Under the pieces are notes generated by a model that did not search any database, had not been told where the DNA came from, and worked only from the letters and a program-made list of their open reading frames with translations. From Tuctoria greenei (taxonomy: Eukaryota > Streptophyta > Magnoliopsida > Poales > Poaceae), in the NCBI GenBank assembly GCA_036927565.1, contig JAYESD010000008.1:125949498-126013497 (forward strand): a DNA stretch of 64,000 bases, in the 5' to 3' direction. Numbering within the stretch: position 1 is the stretch's first letter; each line of letters opens with the position of its first letter. Positions 1 to 10,042 of the stretch are shown piece after piece. The position numbers were made by a program, and so were the translations under genes.

Positions 1-1410
1 AAAGCAATTTGCGAATGCTTGCGTGGTATCAAAGTGCCCACAAGTTTCTCATCCAATATCTGCAAACTAGTCTCGATGAAAGACTTGTCTTTATTCGGTT
101 ATAATTCTCACGACTGCCACATGATGATGACAGTTTTCCTTGCCATTGCAATAAGAGTAATCAAACCTGAGCATATAAAAGTTGTCATCACACGTTTGTG
201 TTACTTCTTCAATGCAGTATCGCAAAAGGTGATAGCATGTGAAGATTTAGACTATCTGAAAACATACATCGTCGAGACAATGTGCAAGCTTGAGATGTGT
301 TTCCCACCATCCTATTTTGATATGCAAGTACACCTAATCATACATCTTGTTGATCAGATAAAGGCATTGGGGCCACTATATTTACTTCATATGTTTTCGT
401 TGGAGAGATATTTAGGAGTATTAAAAGGTTATGTGCGGAACCGTGCTCACCCAGAGGGTTCAATTATGGAGGGATACACTACTGAAGAAGTGATTGAGGG
501 TTGCGCTGATTACATCAAAGATGGAAAATCGATAGGTGTGCCTATACCGGTACATGAGGGTACACTACATGGGAGAGGCAAAGTGGGTAAGAAAACTTTT
601 ATTGTTCAAGATTACAAGAATGTACACCGTGCACATTTTGGTGTACTACAACAGCTCGCAATAGCTGAGCCGTACATCGAGGAACACCAAATTGAGCTTC
701 GTGATAGAAACCAAGACCGCAAAGAGGACTGGATCATGAAAGAGTACAGAAGATGTTTCACTGAATGGTTAATGGACAAAAATATATCATACAGAAACAC
801 TATAGAAGAGGCAACAATGAAGAAGTTAGCTTGTGGCCCATCTGCTTTGGTAACATCATGGAAAGCATATGACATCAATGGTTACACATTTTACACTAAA
901 GAAAAAGACGGTAAGAGTGTTGCACAAAATAGTGGTGTTCGTATTGAGGCTTATGATTCACAAGGGCAGAAGACCACATACTTCGGGTTCATAGATGAAA
1001 TATGGGAACTCGACTATGGCGAAAGAATGGTAATGCCCGTATTTAAGTGCCAATGGGTCAAACATCCTGATGGTTTGAAAGTGGACAACTACGGGCTGAC
1101 ACTGGTAGACTTGAATAAAGTGGGTTACAAAGATGACTTGTGGGTTCTCGCCGATAATGTTGCACAAGTTTTTTATGTTCAAGATCCATAAACTGAGAAG
1201 TTGCACGTAGTTATTTCTGGAAAGCAAAATATTGTTGGGGTTGACAATGTGGGAGATAATGAAGAGGAATATAATCAGTATGAAGAGATGTACCTTTTCA
1301 CCGAACCAGAAAACATCAAGCACGTAGAGAGAAGCATTAAAAAGAGTTTGAAACCCTATATGCGAGAAGATGTCAATGCTGGAAAAAATGTATATAGCAA
1401 TGCGAGATGA
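1..1410 (+). pseudogene. CACTA transposase C-terminal half (DUF4218 + DUF4216)
   Basis: This is the 3' part of a TNPD/TNP2-class transposase, the protein that in this superfamily binds and cuts element ends in the nucleus. The DUF4218 signature is at about residues 30-170 (HMFSLERYLGVLKGYVRN, then a GSIMEGY segment) and DUF4216 at about residues 280-385 (LACGPSALVTSWKAYDINGY, IDEIWELDY). An in-frame TAA at 1189-1191 interrupts the conserved tail right after VQDP. The same frame resumes with typical tail sequence (VISGKQNIVGVDNV, then EYNQYEEM) to TGA at 1408-1410. This one stop is the only lesion I see in about 470 codons, so inactivation looks recent or mild. The N-terminal catalytic part lies left of the window. 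The family call is firm; activity is unlikely. Confidence 0.88.
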
Positions 1411-1546
1411 TATATATTGTATATATTTGTATCTTCTGAAATCAACTTAGAACAATGTTGGTATATGGATTGTGTCTTTTTGCATTTGTGTACATATGCG
1501 TTTGGACTCAATGATTTGGAAGTTTGAAAGTTTGGTCTTTCAGATA

Positions 1547-2504
1547 ATGATTTCTCGGGCGTGTAGCCGATTGAAGGAGGAGCGCTTGGCGTGGCGCAAG
1601 AACCATCCCCATGTATGTACATATGGCACACCGGTCACATGGTTGTATATACATTGTATCTATAATGGACTGATGAACTTAACTGTAGTTTGTTTTTCCA
1701 TCTTGTTTGTTTTTGGTATTTTCAATTTCTCCGCGTAGGGTTTCTCTGCGAAGCCTGAATCGGACGATTTATTGAAGTGGCAGTGTATCGTCCCCGGTAA
1801 AGAAGGGGTAAGTCATGAAGAACAAGCACAATATGAGTTTAACCATCGTCCTCCTATTAATAAATTTCTTTTGCAGACTGAATGGGAAGATGGTTACTAC
1901 CCCCTGACAATCTCCTTCTCTGAGGACTATCCCTTGGTGCCTCCAAGATGCGCCTTTCCAATTGGGTTCTTCCACCCAAATGTCCATCGTTCGGGAGCAC
2001 TCTGCATCGGGATTCTTGATCAAGAGACTGTAAGATAGACCTATTTTGTTCATGTAATTATTACTTATAATTGTTGTCGAACTTATTTGAACTGGTTTCT
2101 TATATTGCTTAAATTATATTTCGTAGGGGTGGTGCAGTGCTTTTACAATCAAAACTATACTACTTGAAGTTCAGCGTTGCTGCATCAGCCAAATGTGCCT
2201 GATGTTGAAAATGATTGCTATAATCTACTTATCAAGGTTAGATGACACTTTGACTTAGTGACCAATGTAGGTTATTCATTCCTCCTTCGACATTTGTTAA
2301 TTTAAATAATGTCAATATTTTCAGGATCCAACGGAATATAAGAGACGTGTTCAAGAGCAAGCAGGATGGTACAATTTAGATTGGTCGATGGGAGCTTCAT
2401 CGTCGATCTACAATGAATGTAGCATGATTTTTGTTCAGTGTGTAAAGAAATTATCTTTGAACACAATTAAGCCAGCCTCACTGGTGATCGAGCATTTCCT
2501 ATAA
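1547..2504 (+). pseudogene. SCE1-like: SUMO-conjugating enzyme E2-like gene copy (SCE1/UBC9 family), five exons
   Basis: This resembles the SUMO E2, which takes SUMO from the E1 onto a catalytic cysteine and passes it to lysines of nuclear targets. Five exons can be drawn with GT-AG boundaries: 1547-1612, 1739-1807, 1877-2029, 2127-2236 and 2325-2504. The first three junctions and the last acceptor are phase 0. Visible signatures are RLAWRKNHPHGFSAKPE across the first junction, WEDGYYPLTISFSEDYP, GFFHPNV (the HPN motif) and SGALCIGIL with the catalytic Cys at 2003-2005. Exon 4 is 110 bp; a single-base loss near 2174 shifts the frame, and the E2-like sequence (LLHQPN, YNLLIK) continues in the other frame. 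Exon 5 opens with DPTEYKRRVQEQA and then runs into an unusual 40-residue tail ending at TAA 2502-2504. The canonical protein is about 160 residues. The copy lies about 140 bp after the transposase, on the same strand, inside the CACTA element, so it is probably captured. Confidence 0.85.
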
Positions 2505-2639
2505 TGCATTACTGTACTAGTATCCGCTAGCTCATCTGTGTTTTTTCCTAATACAATTTTGCCTGCACGACTACATACAGTTGTGATAATTGCAACTACA
2601 TCCCTGTAATTTCAATGAAAACCGCTTATGATAATTGAA
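2505..2639. other. Spacer between E2 copy and CACTA subterminal repeats
   Basis: AT-rich sequence after the E2-like stop codon. No gene is recognised. The first repeat-like cores of the subterminal block start to appear near 2590-2660. Confidence 0.4.
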
Positions 2640-3260
2640 CAACTACATACGGTTCTTAAACAATGACCGCCACTGAAAATACATGATCTTCTCAGGCCGT
2701 TGTTAATCAAGAACCGTCTATAAAGTTCATAGCATTACAGACGGTTATTAATTAAGAATTGCCAACGAAGATCATGTATTTACCCAGACGGTTGTTCCTT
2801 AAAATCCATCTGTGAAGTTCATTGTATTACAGACGGTTATTAATTAAGAACCGCCAACGAAGATCATGTATTTACCCAGACGGTTGTTCCTTAAAATCCG
2901 TCTGTGAAGTTCATTGCATTACAGACGGTTATTAATTAAGAACCGCCAACGAAGATCATGTATTTACCCAGGCGGTTGTTTCTTAAAATCCGCCTGTGAA
3001 GTTCATTGCATTACAGACGGTTATTAATTAAGAACCGTCTATGAAGATCATGTATTTACCTAGGCGGTTGTTTCTTAAAATTCGTATGTGAAGTTCATTG
3101 CATTATTGATGGTTCTTAAATAAGAACCGTCTGTGAAGATAATGTATTTACTCAGATGGTTGTTCTTTAAAATCCGACTGTGTTGTTCTGTCATCACAGA
3201 CGGTTATTATATCATTCGTCATCACAGTCGCATATTTTTAAGGACCGCCTGTGTTTGAAA
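2640..3260. repeat. CACTA-A subterminal repeat block
   Basis: A ladder of degenerate direct and inverted copies of a core like ACGGTTATTAATTAAGAACCG, separated by a conserved phrase containing GAAGATCATGTATTTACC and followed by GAAGTTCATTGCATTACAG. The composite unit recurs roughly every 120 bp (near 2705, 2825, 2945 and 3065), with shorter variants toward 3240. Subterminal repeats of this sort are the usual transposase-binding arrays of CACTA elements. Because each core is nearly self-complementary, single strands could fold into hairpins. Confidence 0.8.
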
Positions 3261-3281
3261 ATTTGAGGCGCCTGTAAAAAT

Positions 3282-3297
3282 GCTTTTTGTAGTAGTG
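3282..3297 (-). repeat. CACTA-A 3' terminal inverted repeat
   Basis: The reverse complement reads CACTACTACAAAAAGC, which fits the CACTA-class terminal motif. It directly follows the subterminal repeats. The bases after it (CGT) may be the 3-bp target duplication. The opposite terminus is outside the window. Confidence 0.75.
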
Positions 3298-3990
3298 CGT
3301 GAATCGAAGTAAGCAGCTAGCTAGGACAAATGATTGTGGACGATGACGATGTGACAGCGAGACGACGGTAGTGTGCGGAGGGACGACGCCGGCGGCACGG
3401 GGAGGAGCAAGGAAGGTGGGTTGGCAGCGGCAGGGTTGCACCAATTCTCTCCATAGAAGGGCCTCTCGATGCTCGGGTTCGGAGGGAGCGGGGCAGCGCT
3501 AACGGGGTCACGAACCATCGCATCCAGGGAGAACGCCTGTTGCTGCAGCAGCACGTGGGATTAGAAGATTGCGGCTCGAAGGGGGCGGAGGTGCGGTGTC
3601 TGCAGGTTGCGCTGGCGGTGGAGAAGCAGGAGGTGGCGGCCGCCGTCGTAGCAATGGCTTTGATGATTGAGATCGGGAGGGGAGTTCGAAAGGGAGAGGA
3701 GCTGAAGATGGTATAACAGAAACTTTGGAAAAGAGAGGAAGAGAGAAAGGAATAAAAGAGAGAATAAAGGAAAAGGGGAGGAAAAAAGGAAAAATAGAGG
3801 GAAAAAGGAAGAAGAGCGGGGAAAGGAATAAAAAAGAGGAAAGAAAAAAGAGATAAAAAATATAATATGTATTGTTATGGTAACAGTAAAAAATTGTAAG
3901 AACAATTTATGAGATCCCATGTAATTAATATGAACTAATTAGAGTTGTAATGCATTATTAAAAACACAAAATATATATAATGATATAAAA
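3298..3990. other. Unassigned flank with purine-rich tract
   Basis: GC-rich at 3340-3660, then a strongly purine-biased plus strand (runs of GGAAAGAGAGGAA type) at about 3710-3860. Reading frames on the minus strand here (for example 3561-3920) are hydrophobic and Phe/Ser-rich only because they translate the complementary pyrimidine tract. I recognise no gene or TE terminus apart from the CACTA end on the left and the MITE on the right. Confidence 0.4.
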
Positions 3991-3992
3991 TA

Positions 3993-4093
3993 CTCCCTCC
4001 GTTCTATTTTAATTGTCGTTAGGACAACCTTCATTAGTTCATTTCTAATTCATTTGGTTGTCTCAAACGACAATTATTTTAGAACGGAGGGAA
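3993..4093. mobile_element. Stowaway-type MITE (Tc1/mariner)
   Basis: A 101-bp element with terminal inverted repeats that begin CTCCCTCCGTTCTA and pair over about 28 bp with the right end (which reads TAGAACGGAGGGA). It is flanked by TA on both sides (3991-3992 and 4094-4095), the Stowaway target duplication. The TIRs run inward to a shared AATTGTCGTT/AACGACAATT segment, so the whole element can fold into one hairpin. It has no coding capacity. Confidence 0.88.
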
Positions 4094-4386
4094 TAGCTGG
4101 TAGTAGATACAGAGGTTCGATATAGAGATCCATGAGTAAAGAAAACTAAATTATAAAGTTAAGAATATTTTAAAAGTTACTGTAAAAAGTTGAGGAAATT
4201 CCTATAGATGATGGATATAGAGTGTGAGCAGTGCAACTCTGGGCTGTGCTCCAGACCGACGGCAAGCTCTATGGTGCCTTTCCTGCGCCCTTCCTCGGAG
4301 CAGCATGGCACCGTCATCAACTTGAGAGCAGCACCGAGCCCGGATGCTCCTCCTCAATCAAGAAACGTGTGCCGTGTGCCCAGGTG
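4094..4386. other. Short unassigned stretch
   Basis: Contains a 67-codon open frame (4208-4411) with no recognisable domain. Composition shifts from AT-rich to GC-rich near 4250. It could be a fragment of captured exon, but I cannot name a source. Confidence 0.3.
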
Positions 4387-4550
4387 CAGTAGAGCCATTG
4401 GGTTCAGGTGAACCCAATAAAATTTTATAAAATAAGTATGATTAGTCTATTGCTGTTAGTTTGAACCTATTGAATTCGCGTAACTTATTCTTAATTTACA
4501 CGTGTATTCTTAAGCAAACTCATTACCGAAATTTCTTAGCTCCGCCACTC
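4387..4550. mobile_element. hAT-like MITE remnant
   Basis: The left end reads CAGTAGAGCC and is followed by a near-palindrome at about 4398-4417 (GGGTTCAGGTGAACCC). The right end, as reverse complement, reads GAGTGGCGGAGC, close to the CAGTGGCGGA terminus of plant hAT MITEs and of the hAT element at 5893-6739. The interior is AT-rich. I could not find a clean 8-bp target duplication, so boundaries are approximate. Confidence 0.4.
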
Positions 4551-4903
4551 CGTGCGCCTGGTCACGCATTTTCTCTCTATTCCCTCCTTCCTTTCCCAGC
4601 TCTAATTTGGCGTCTATTTCCCTAACCCTTTTTGATCGAGGTGGAAGAAAGTGGTGCCTTAGACGCCTCTGCCGCAGCTTCTGTGCTGTGCCTCCACTGT
4701 GGACGATGGCGTGTTGTCCACAGCGGCCTCCAGCACCCCCAACGAGCACATCGAGCCACCAACATGCAAAGGACGCAGGACGCCCGGTATGCGTTCGATG
4801 GATGGCCCCCTTTGCCTCCGGCGGAGGCTACTGCTCTGAGGCCTGGTCCTATGTCACAGTGTCTCGCCTCATAGTGACAACAATGTGTAGCTCATCACCG
4901 TAG
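4551..4903 (+). other. GC-rich exon-like stretch of unknown origin
   Basis: Two overlapping open frames (4607-4903 and 4632-4874) cover a GC-rich stretch with exon-like composition immediately before the beta-COP fragment. I do not recognise the encoded sequence. It could be another captured exon belonging to the same chimeric transfer. Confidence 0.3.
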
Positions 4904-4907
4904 ACCG

Positions 4908-5172
4908 ATGTGTGCCACACAAAATGCTGCCACTGAGACGGCTGTTTCGGCTCAAGCTGATGCTCTTGGGTCATTGGCTTCCAACCAGAATCTTAGATCT
5001 CTCATTCTATCTCGTCATTTCTCCTTAGCTGCTGTTGTTGCCTGTACACTGACCAAGCTTGTGTTGACACGGGAGGAGGTTCAGCCATCAAAGGATTGTT
5101 CTCTGTGTGAAATTACCTTGCAAAATTGGGGCGATGATGTGAACATTGTCTAGATGAAGTCATGCTGGCAGA
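4908..5172 (+). pseudogene. Coatomer subunit beta (beta-COP) exon fragment
   Basis: The translated frame from 4908 matches the middle of plant beta-COP, a scaffold subunit of the COPI coat that forms Golgi vesicles. Recognisable stretches are QNAATETAVSA, NLRSLILS, and then AAVVACTLTKLVL followed by EEVQPSK. After PSK about 40 residues of the family sequence are missing. Similarity resumes with NWGDDVNIV and, past an in-frame TAG at 5151-5153 where the family has Trp, with a short MKSCWQS segment. Only about 80 residues of a protein of roughly 950 residues are present. It joins CDT1-like sequence within about 10 bp near 5165-5175, so it is a captured, internally deleted fragment and not a gene. 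The identification is from memory of the family. Confidence 0.72.
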
Positions 5173-5884
5173 GTCCATTGTTATCAATAAGATCCTTCTT
5201 CGTGATGAAACAACATGCTGCATGAAGCCCGATCTTCTGGTGAACCTTCTGGATGATGTTGTGTGGAGTAGTGTGAAGCAAAAGGTGAAATTGCAGGGAG
5301 CGACTAGAATGCAATCAGATGTTTGGTATAATCGTGCAATCAACCATTCTCAACTATTGGATCTGTATCCTACGGTCAGTGCATCTTTTTATTTAACTCC
5401 ATCCACTACCTCTCTACCTGGTTGAAGGGGTTAGATCCAACGGTTCTGGATGCTTGATTGCACGATTACACCAAAACTCTGATTGCATTGAGAAAGATCT
5501 TTAGGCAGAGGCTTGTAGAATTCTTCAATGACCATCCTGAGGGAGGTGACATTCCAGAGCATGGGTCACCACATCCATTTAATTGAACAAGAGTGAGCGT
5601 GCCCCAAACTGCTCCAAGAATTGTTCCTGAGTCCACATCCCCAGTCGAATCATCTCATTCAATTGGACACCCTTCCGTAATGTCCCACATGTCGGTGTCT
5701 TTCAAGAGAATGTTCTCATGGAGAGCTCTAGTCCGTTCTGTCTGCTCTGCAACAGCTAGCACTACCATCGCGCGATGAAGGTTGAATCCATTGTTCCACC
5801 ACCATCAAGCAGGAATTCCCAATTTAGTACTGATGCTTATGGTAGCCTTTGCATAGATTCGACATCAAATGCTAGAAAAGATCA
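5165..5884 (+). pseudogene. CDT1-like replication licensing factor fragment, part 1
   Basis: The frame opens with ESIVINKILLRDETTCCMKP, a strongly conserved segment of plant CDT1, the geminin-regulated loader of MCM helicase at origins. In another frame, downstream of stop-bearing sequence that may be a retained intron (about 5285-5450), come IALRKIFRQRLVEFFNDHPE and a GDIPEHGSPHPF segment. Then follows the Ser/Pro-rich linker (SVPQTAPRIV, HPSVMSHMSVSFKR). Stops near 5425, 5583 and 5776 break the frame. The segment is cut at 5885 by a hAT insertion and resumes at 6748. It joins a beta-COP fragment at its 5' end with no visible spacer. This is a pseudogene fragment and most likely TE-captured. 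Confidence 0.75.
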
Positions 5885-5892
5885 AGTGCTAG

Positions 5893-6739
5893 CAGTGGCG
5901 GACCTAAAAATCTATTAATGGGTATGCCACATAATAAAAAAAAATTCACTTCAATAAGATCATATATCAGTTCGCTAAATATTTATAAAATTTATTACAT
6001 AATTTAGTATATAAAAATAAATTACATAATAAGTCTTAAATTTAACAAATTATGATATATATACATATTTTAAATGTAATACTGCCATTGTAGAATTATA
6101 GATATAAAAGAGACATACAATAATAATTTACTGCCTTTTTTAACAGTTGCTTGCTGAACAACGTAACGTAATAAAAACTCTCATAAATAGAAAACTCACT
6201 ATATTACAAAAATATGATTTTAGTGTTATACTAGATGAACCGCTCAGTAATTTAGTAATCTCGTGAGCGTCTCTTGTGTGATACAAACAAATTACTAATA
6301 AAAATTTGTAGGACTAGAAGAACATAGATAGTTCATCTAATCGCAAGTTCGTAACAAAAAATGCGTTGATCGATCCCTGATTTGTTCTGTTGCGAGACTT
6401 GCGGGACAGGTCATTGCCTTGGTAACTTAAGCATCTGCCTCTGTTGTCGCCAATTCCACGAAGCATTGGTTCCAGGCCTCTCGCCTGGCTTAGCTTTAGT
6501 CCAGCGTGCATGACTGCATGCCAGTTGCCAGCCATCAGGTTTTGCTCGCCGGTTCGTTCGGTGGCTCGCTGTAACTACAACCTGTGTCGATTTGTCTGTC
6601 TGGTTAGTGCCTTCGTGAATTCAACCGTCACCCGTCGGTACACTGCCTGCTGCCTGTTTGGTCAACTGACTACTGTACATGTCTGCCTGACCACGAGGTA
6701 TGTCGTGGCCCATCCGGCATACCCCTAGGTCCGCCCATG
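5893..6739. mobile_element. hAT-superfamily non-autonomous element (847 bp)
   Basis: The left terminus CAGTGGCGGACC and right terminus (reverse complement CATGGGCGGACC) form imperfect TIRs that continue inward with GGGTATGCC on both ends. The element is flanked by a perfect 8-bp direct repeat AGTGCTAG (5885-5892 and 6740-6747), the diagnostic hAT target duplication. The interior is AT-rich on the left and GC-richer on the right and carries no transposase. Removing it together with one duplication rejoins CDT1-like sequence. Confidence 0.88.
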
Positions 6740-6747
6740 AGTGCTAG

Positions 6748-6890
6748 GGGAGAATGACAAGACGTGGGATCCAGCTCTGTTGTTTCAGAAGGCACTCCTG
6801 CAAAAATTTTCTCCACACCAGTGAGGTTAATGGTGTCCACACCAGCCCTGAAGACACCTAAAGGACCAATTTCCGTTACTGGTGATGATA
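6748..6890 (+). pseudogene. CDT1-like fragment, part 2
   Basis: Continues the CDT1-like linker after the hAT insertion: SEGTPAK, then STPVRLMVSTPALKTPK and PISVTG, typical of the Ser/Thr-Pro-rich middle of plant CDT1. It is cut at 6890/6891 by the 5' LTR of the gypsy element. The continuation on the far side is not found, because that element's 3' LTR is itself truncated. Confidence 0.72.
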
Positions 6891-9800
6891 TGTAAAATCC
6901 ACATTTTTTGCAAGGAAAAAATATTAAATAATAAAATAAATGACATTTTGCAAATTAAATTTGTGAAAAGAATTGATTTAAGGCAAGTGCATCACATTTT
7001 GTTTGCATGTGAGAAAAAATTGAATTTCAAATACGATAGAATTTTGTTCAAACTTGATATTTTAGAATACAAGCAAACACAAAAAGAAAAAGAAAAAAGA
7101 AAATAGCAAAACCCCCACTGGGCAAAAACAGAGCCAGCCCACTCCTCTTGCTTGGCCAAACCGCAGCTCCACCTTTCCTCTCCCTCTCTCTTCTCTCTCC
7201 CTGCCGTGCGGACCCCACCCGTCGGGCTCGTCTTCTCCATCGAAGCGTTGTGCCACACGAACACCATCACGGCGCAGACCCACGCCCGTCCACTATGGTA
7301 GCCGTTTCCTCTCCATTCAAGTCCCCGATTGATGTACATCACAATGTCACCCGTTTCTCCTCCGTTGCCCTTCAAAAACTTGGCAGCACCCCCTCATTCC
7401 CCCCTTCTCCGAGCCTAGTAACCCTAGCTGCCGTCAGGCTAGGTATGGTGCGGCTGTTCCCATTATTTTGCCCATGGTTTCACTGTGGTTCTTTGCCTAA
7501 TTGGTTCACCGTGTTCTCAGGAGCTCATCGGACAATCTTGCCCGAGGAGAACGCCACCACATCACCGACTTCGATGACCGCTGACGGTCTCCTCCACATC
7601 CCGTTGTAGCCGACACATCTGCGCCCTGTTCCCAGCCCCGCGAACCCTCCCGGTGAGCTCGCCATTCTTCACTCTCTTGATTCCATTTGAAAGCGCTTGC
7701 TTCTTGCGTTGTTTCGTGTGGAATCGTCTGCGCGGGCGAGAATGCCACCACGGCATGACCGCATAGCCGTGTGTTGCCGGCGTTCGCCGGCCTAGGCGAC
7801 GTGGCTCAATGCCAGCTGTTGAACCTATTTGAACAGTAAGGATTATAACATCTCGTACCTCTTCGCTATATAAAATCCTGACCACACATTTAAAATCCAA
7901 AGACCAATATAGATCAGGCCATATCCATCACTGTTTTGCATTTAAACCCTTGCATCTTTTACAATAATTATGAATAGGTCCACACTTTACAAAAATGACC
8001 TTGACCTCTCTTTTAATTATGAAATAATTCTGTTAATTGAGTAAAAATAGCTAGAAAGCCCCTGGATTTAATGTAAATTGGTATTTAGCTTATGTTTTTA
8101 CAAGAAAGACCCTAGACTTGTCTGAAATTGTTGGAATATGCATATTTTGCACAAATAACTTTAAATTAATCTGAATTAATATTTAATCCTCTTTCAAATT
8201 TGAATATTACATTTAAATCACTATTTAGGCAGAAAATGTATTTTCAGTGTATTATTTTTATCTAAAACTTTTGGAAATAGAATAATTTGTATTATTTGTT
8301 TCATGTAGAATAAATATATTAAAGTCCCCTTTTATGTATAAAATAGCAAATGATTTATAGAACATTCTAATCAATTTGAATAAATCCTAATAATTATTTT
8401 AGCACTAATGTTTACCTAGACTAATTATTTTAATTATAAAATAATTATAATAAAGTTTAAACTTATTAAGTTAACTATGAAAGCTATATATAAAATTGTA
8501 TCTCAAGTATAAATTTGAAATTTCTTTTGAACATAGAAATAAATAGGAAAATGATATAAAATTATTTAATGCATAATTTTACATTAAGATTACTTTTAGG
8601 TGTATTTTGAATATGTATATACATCAAAACTAATTTTAGGCTTTAAATAAATATAGGAAAAGGATATTAAATTGTTATATGCAAATTTTCGCTCATATTG
8701 TCACATGATAATATTTACTAATCAAAGAAATATAACTTAAAATACGTAAATTCAATGTAACATTGTAAATGCGTAGGTTTTCTGAATTGTTCATTTATTT
8801 TGTGATGTTTTGAGTGTTTCTTATTGTATGTTTGTTATTGCGTGTACGGCTTCGTAGTTAGCGCTGGTTCTCGAGCCGATTTACAACTTTCAAGAACAAA
8901 ACTTCAACACATGTAACTAACACTTTTCCGGAGGCAAGTGTCCTTGACCATCTTGCACCTTTTTATTAAGTTATAGTTAGTTGCATGCTGAAATTGAATT
9001 TGAATCCTATGATATGTTATTCCTAGTTTTTCTGCATGATTCCTTGTCACCAGGGTTTGTATGCATTTTATTATTTATTTCACGCTTAGCCATGCTTAGT
9101 GAATAATGAATAATTTTGACTCCATGTTATATCTGATCTATTATGATTTATGAGTTATTGAAATTGATGAAAGTAGTTTGTAGGAATCTGATAGGCGTTT
9201 TGAATGGAATGGTGCATGCGTGCATGAGACCTTGGTTTGGGGATTGTCAACTATCAGATTCTAAGGACCGGTTTATGGAGGAAGTTGCTAGGCCATATAG
9301 TATCACCACTGGGTTGTATATGGGACCACTTGGTTTAGTAATTTGGTTTTTCCCTGTGTAGTGCTAGTAATCGAAATAGGCGGGGAATTGGTTCAGAGTA
9401 CTGCCTTGGGATCTGCATTGTTTAGGAAGGGGCTACTCCTGGTGGAGGGAAAATAGACTCTAGGTGTCGGAGCAGTGAAACCTCGGAGGGCCAATGCAAG
9501 TCGGGAGAACCATACGAAAGACCTCGTGTTGATATCCTAGCCACACACCTACGGAAGTGTGCAATCTGTTTAGCTACCACGGGCGACAGAGAGGTTTATT
9601 AGTCCATCTGGCAACAGGGGATGAAATCACAAACTTTGGATAAAGGATACACACTCTTCAGAGTTTTGTCAAACTATCTAGATAGCCGTGCTCACGGACA
9701 CGAGTGGCTCGGGACCAAATTCATGATTAGCACACATGGTTTAAATGGTTGATGGTTTGTTTGGGCATTATATGATCATTTTGGGTTTATGGGTGATAAT

Positions 9801-10042
9801 CACTTAGAGATAGGTACTAAGTAACATTAAGGATAAGTTGTAATTGCTATAGTGCTATACCACTGTTTGCATTCCTTGTTGTGACCCTCATGACATAAAC
9901 TTCGCAACCGGCTGAGTACCGTTGGTACTCAACTTGCTTGTTGCTTATCTTTCCCCAGTTTACAATGGTGAAGAAGTGGAGAATGAAGACTTCAACGCTG
10001 ATCGAGACGAGACGTTCTAGTCTGGCAAACCCCCCGAGTAAC
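6891..10042 (+). repeat. Outer gypsy 5' LTR, first segment
   Basis: Aligns with 26306-28014. A TATA-like CTATATAAAATCC lies at 7866-7878 (GCTATATAAG at the equivalent place in the 3' copy). The rest is AT-rich from 7900 to 8800. The segment ends at GTAAC (10038-10042), one copy of the 5-bp target duplication of the nested copia-type LTR. Open frames inside (for example 7148-7609) are not recognisable proteins. Confidence 0.82.

Larger units (their letters stand above)
1..3297 (+). mobile_element. CACTA (En/Spm) element A, 3' portion, 5' end outside window
   Basis: This is the 3' part of a CACTA-superfamily DNA transposon. From left to right it holds the C-terminal half of the TNPD/TNP2-type transposase (DUF4218 then DUF4216), a SUMO E2-like gene copy in the same direction, a block of subterminal repeats built on an ACGGTT/AACCGT core (about 2640-3260), and a terminal inverted repeat ending at 3297. 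The reverse complement of the terminus begins CACTACTACAAAAAGC, which fits the CACTA class. The next three bases (CGT) would be one copy of the expected 3-bp target duplication; the partner copy lies outside the window. The usual second transposon ORF (Transposase_24 type) is not seen, and the E2 copy takes its place. Confidence 0.85.

Noticed and set aside
1..1410. Functional host gene with DUF4218/DUF4216
   Set aside because: These domains belong to CACTA transposases, and subterminal repeats and a terminal repeat follow.
3561..3920. Minus-strand ORF with membrane-like Phe-rich segments
   Set aside because: It translates a pyrimidine tract (purine-rich on plus). Low complexity, no domain, no start context.
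4398..4417. Near-perfect palindrome as a regulatory operator
   Set aside because: It lies just inside the end of a hAT-like MITE remnant, where such GGTTCA/TGAACC palindromes are expected.
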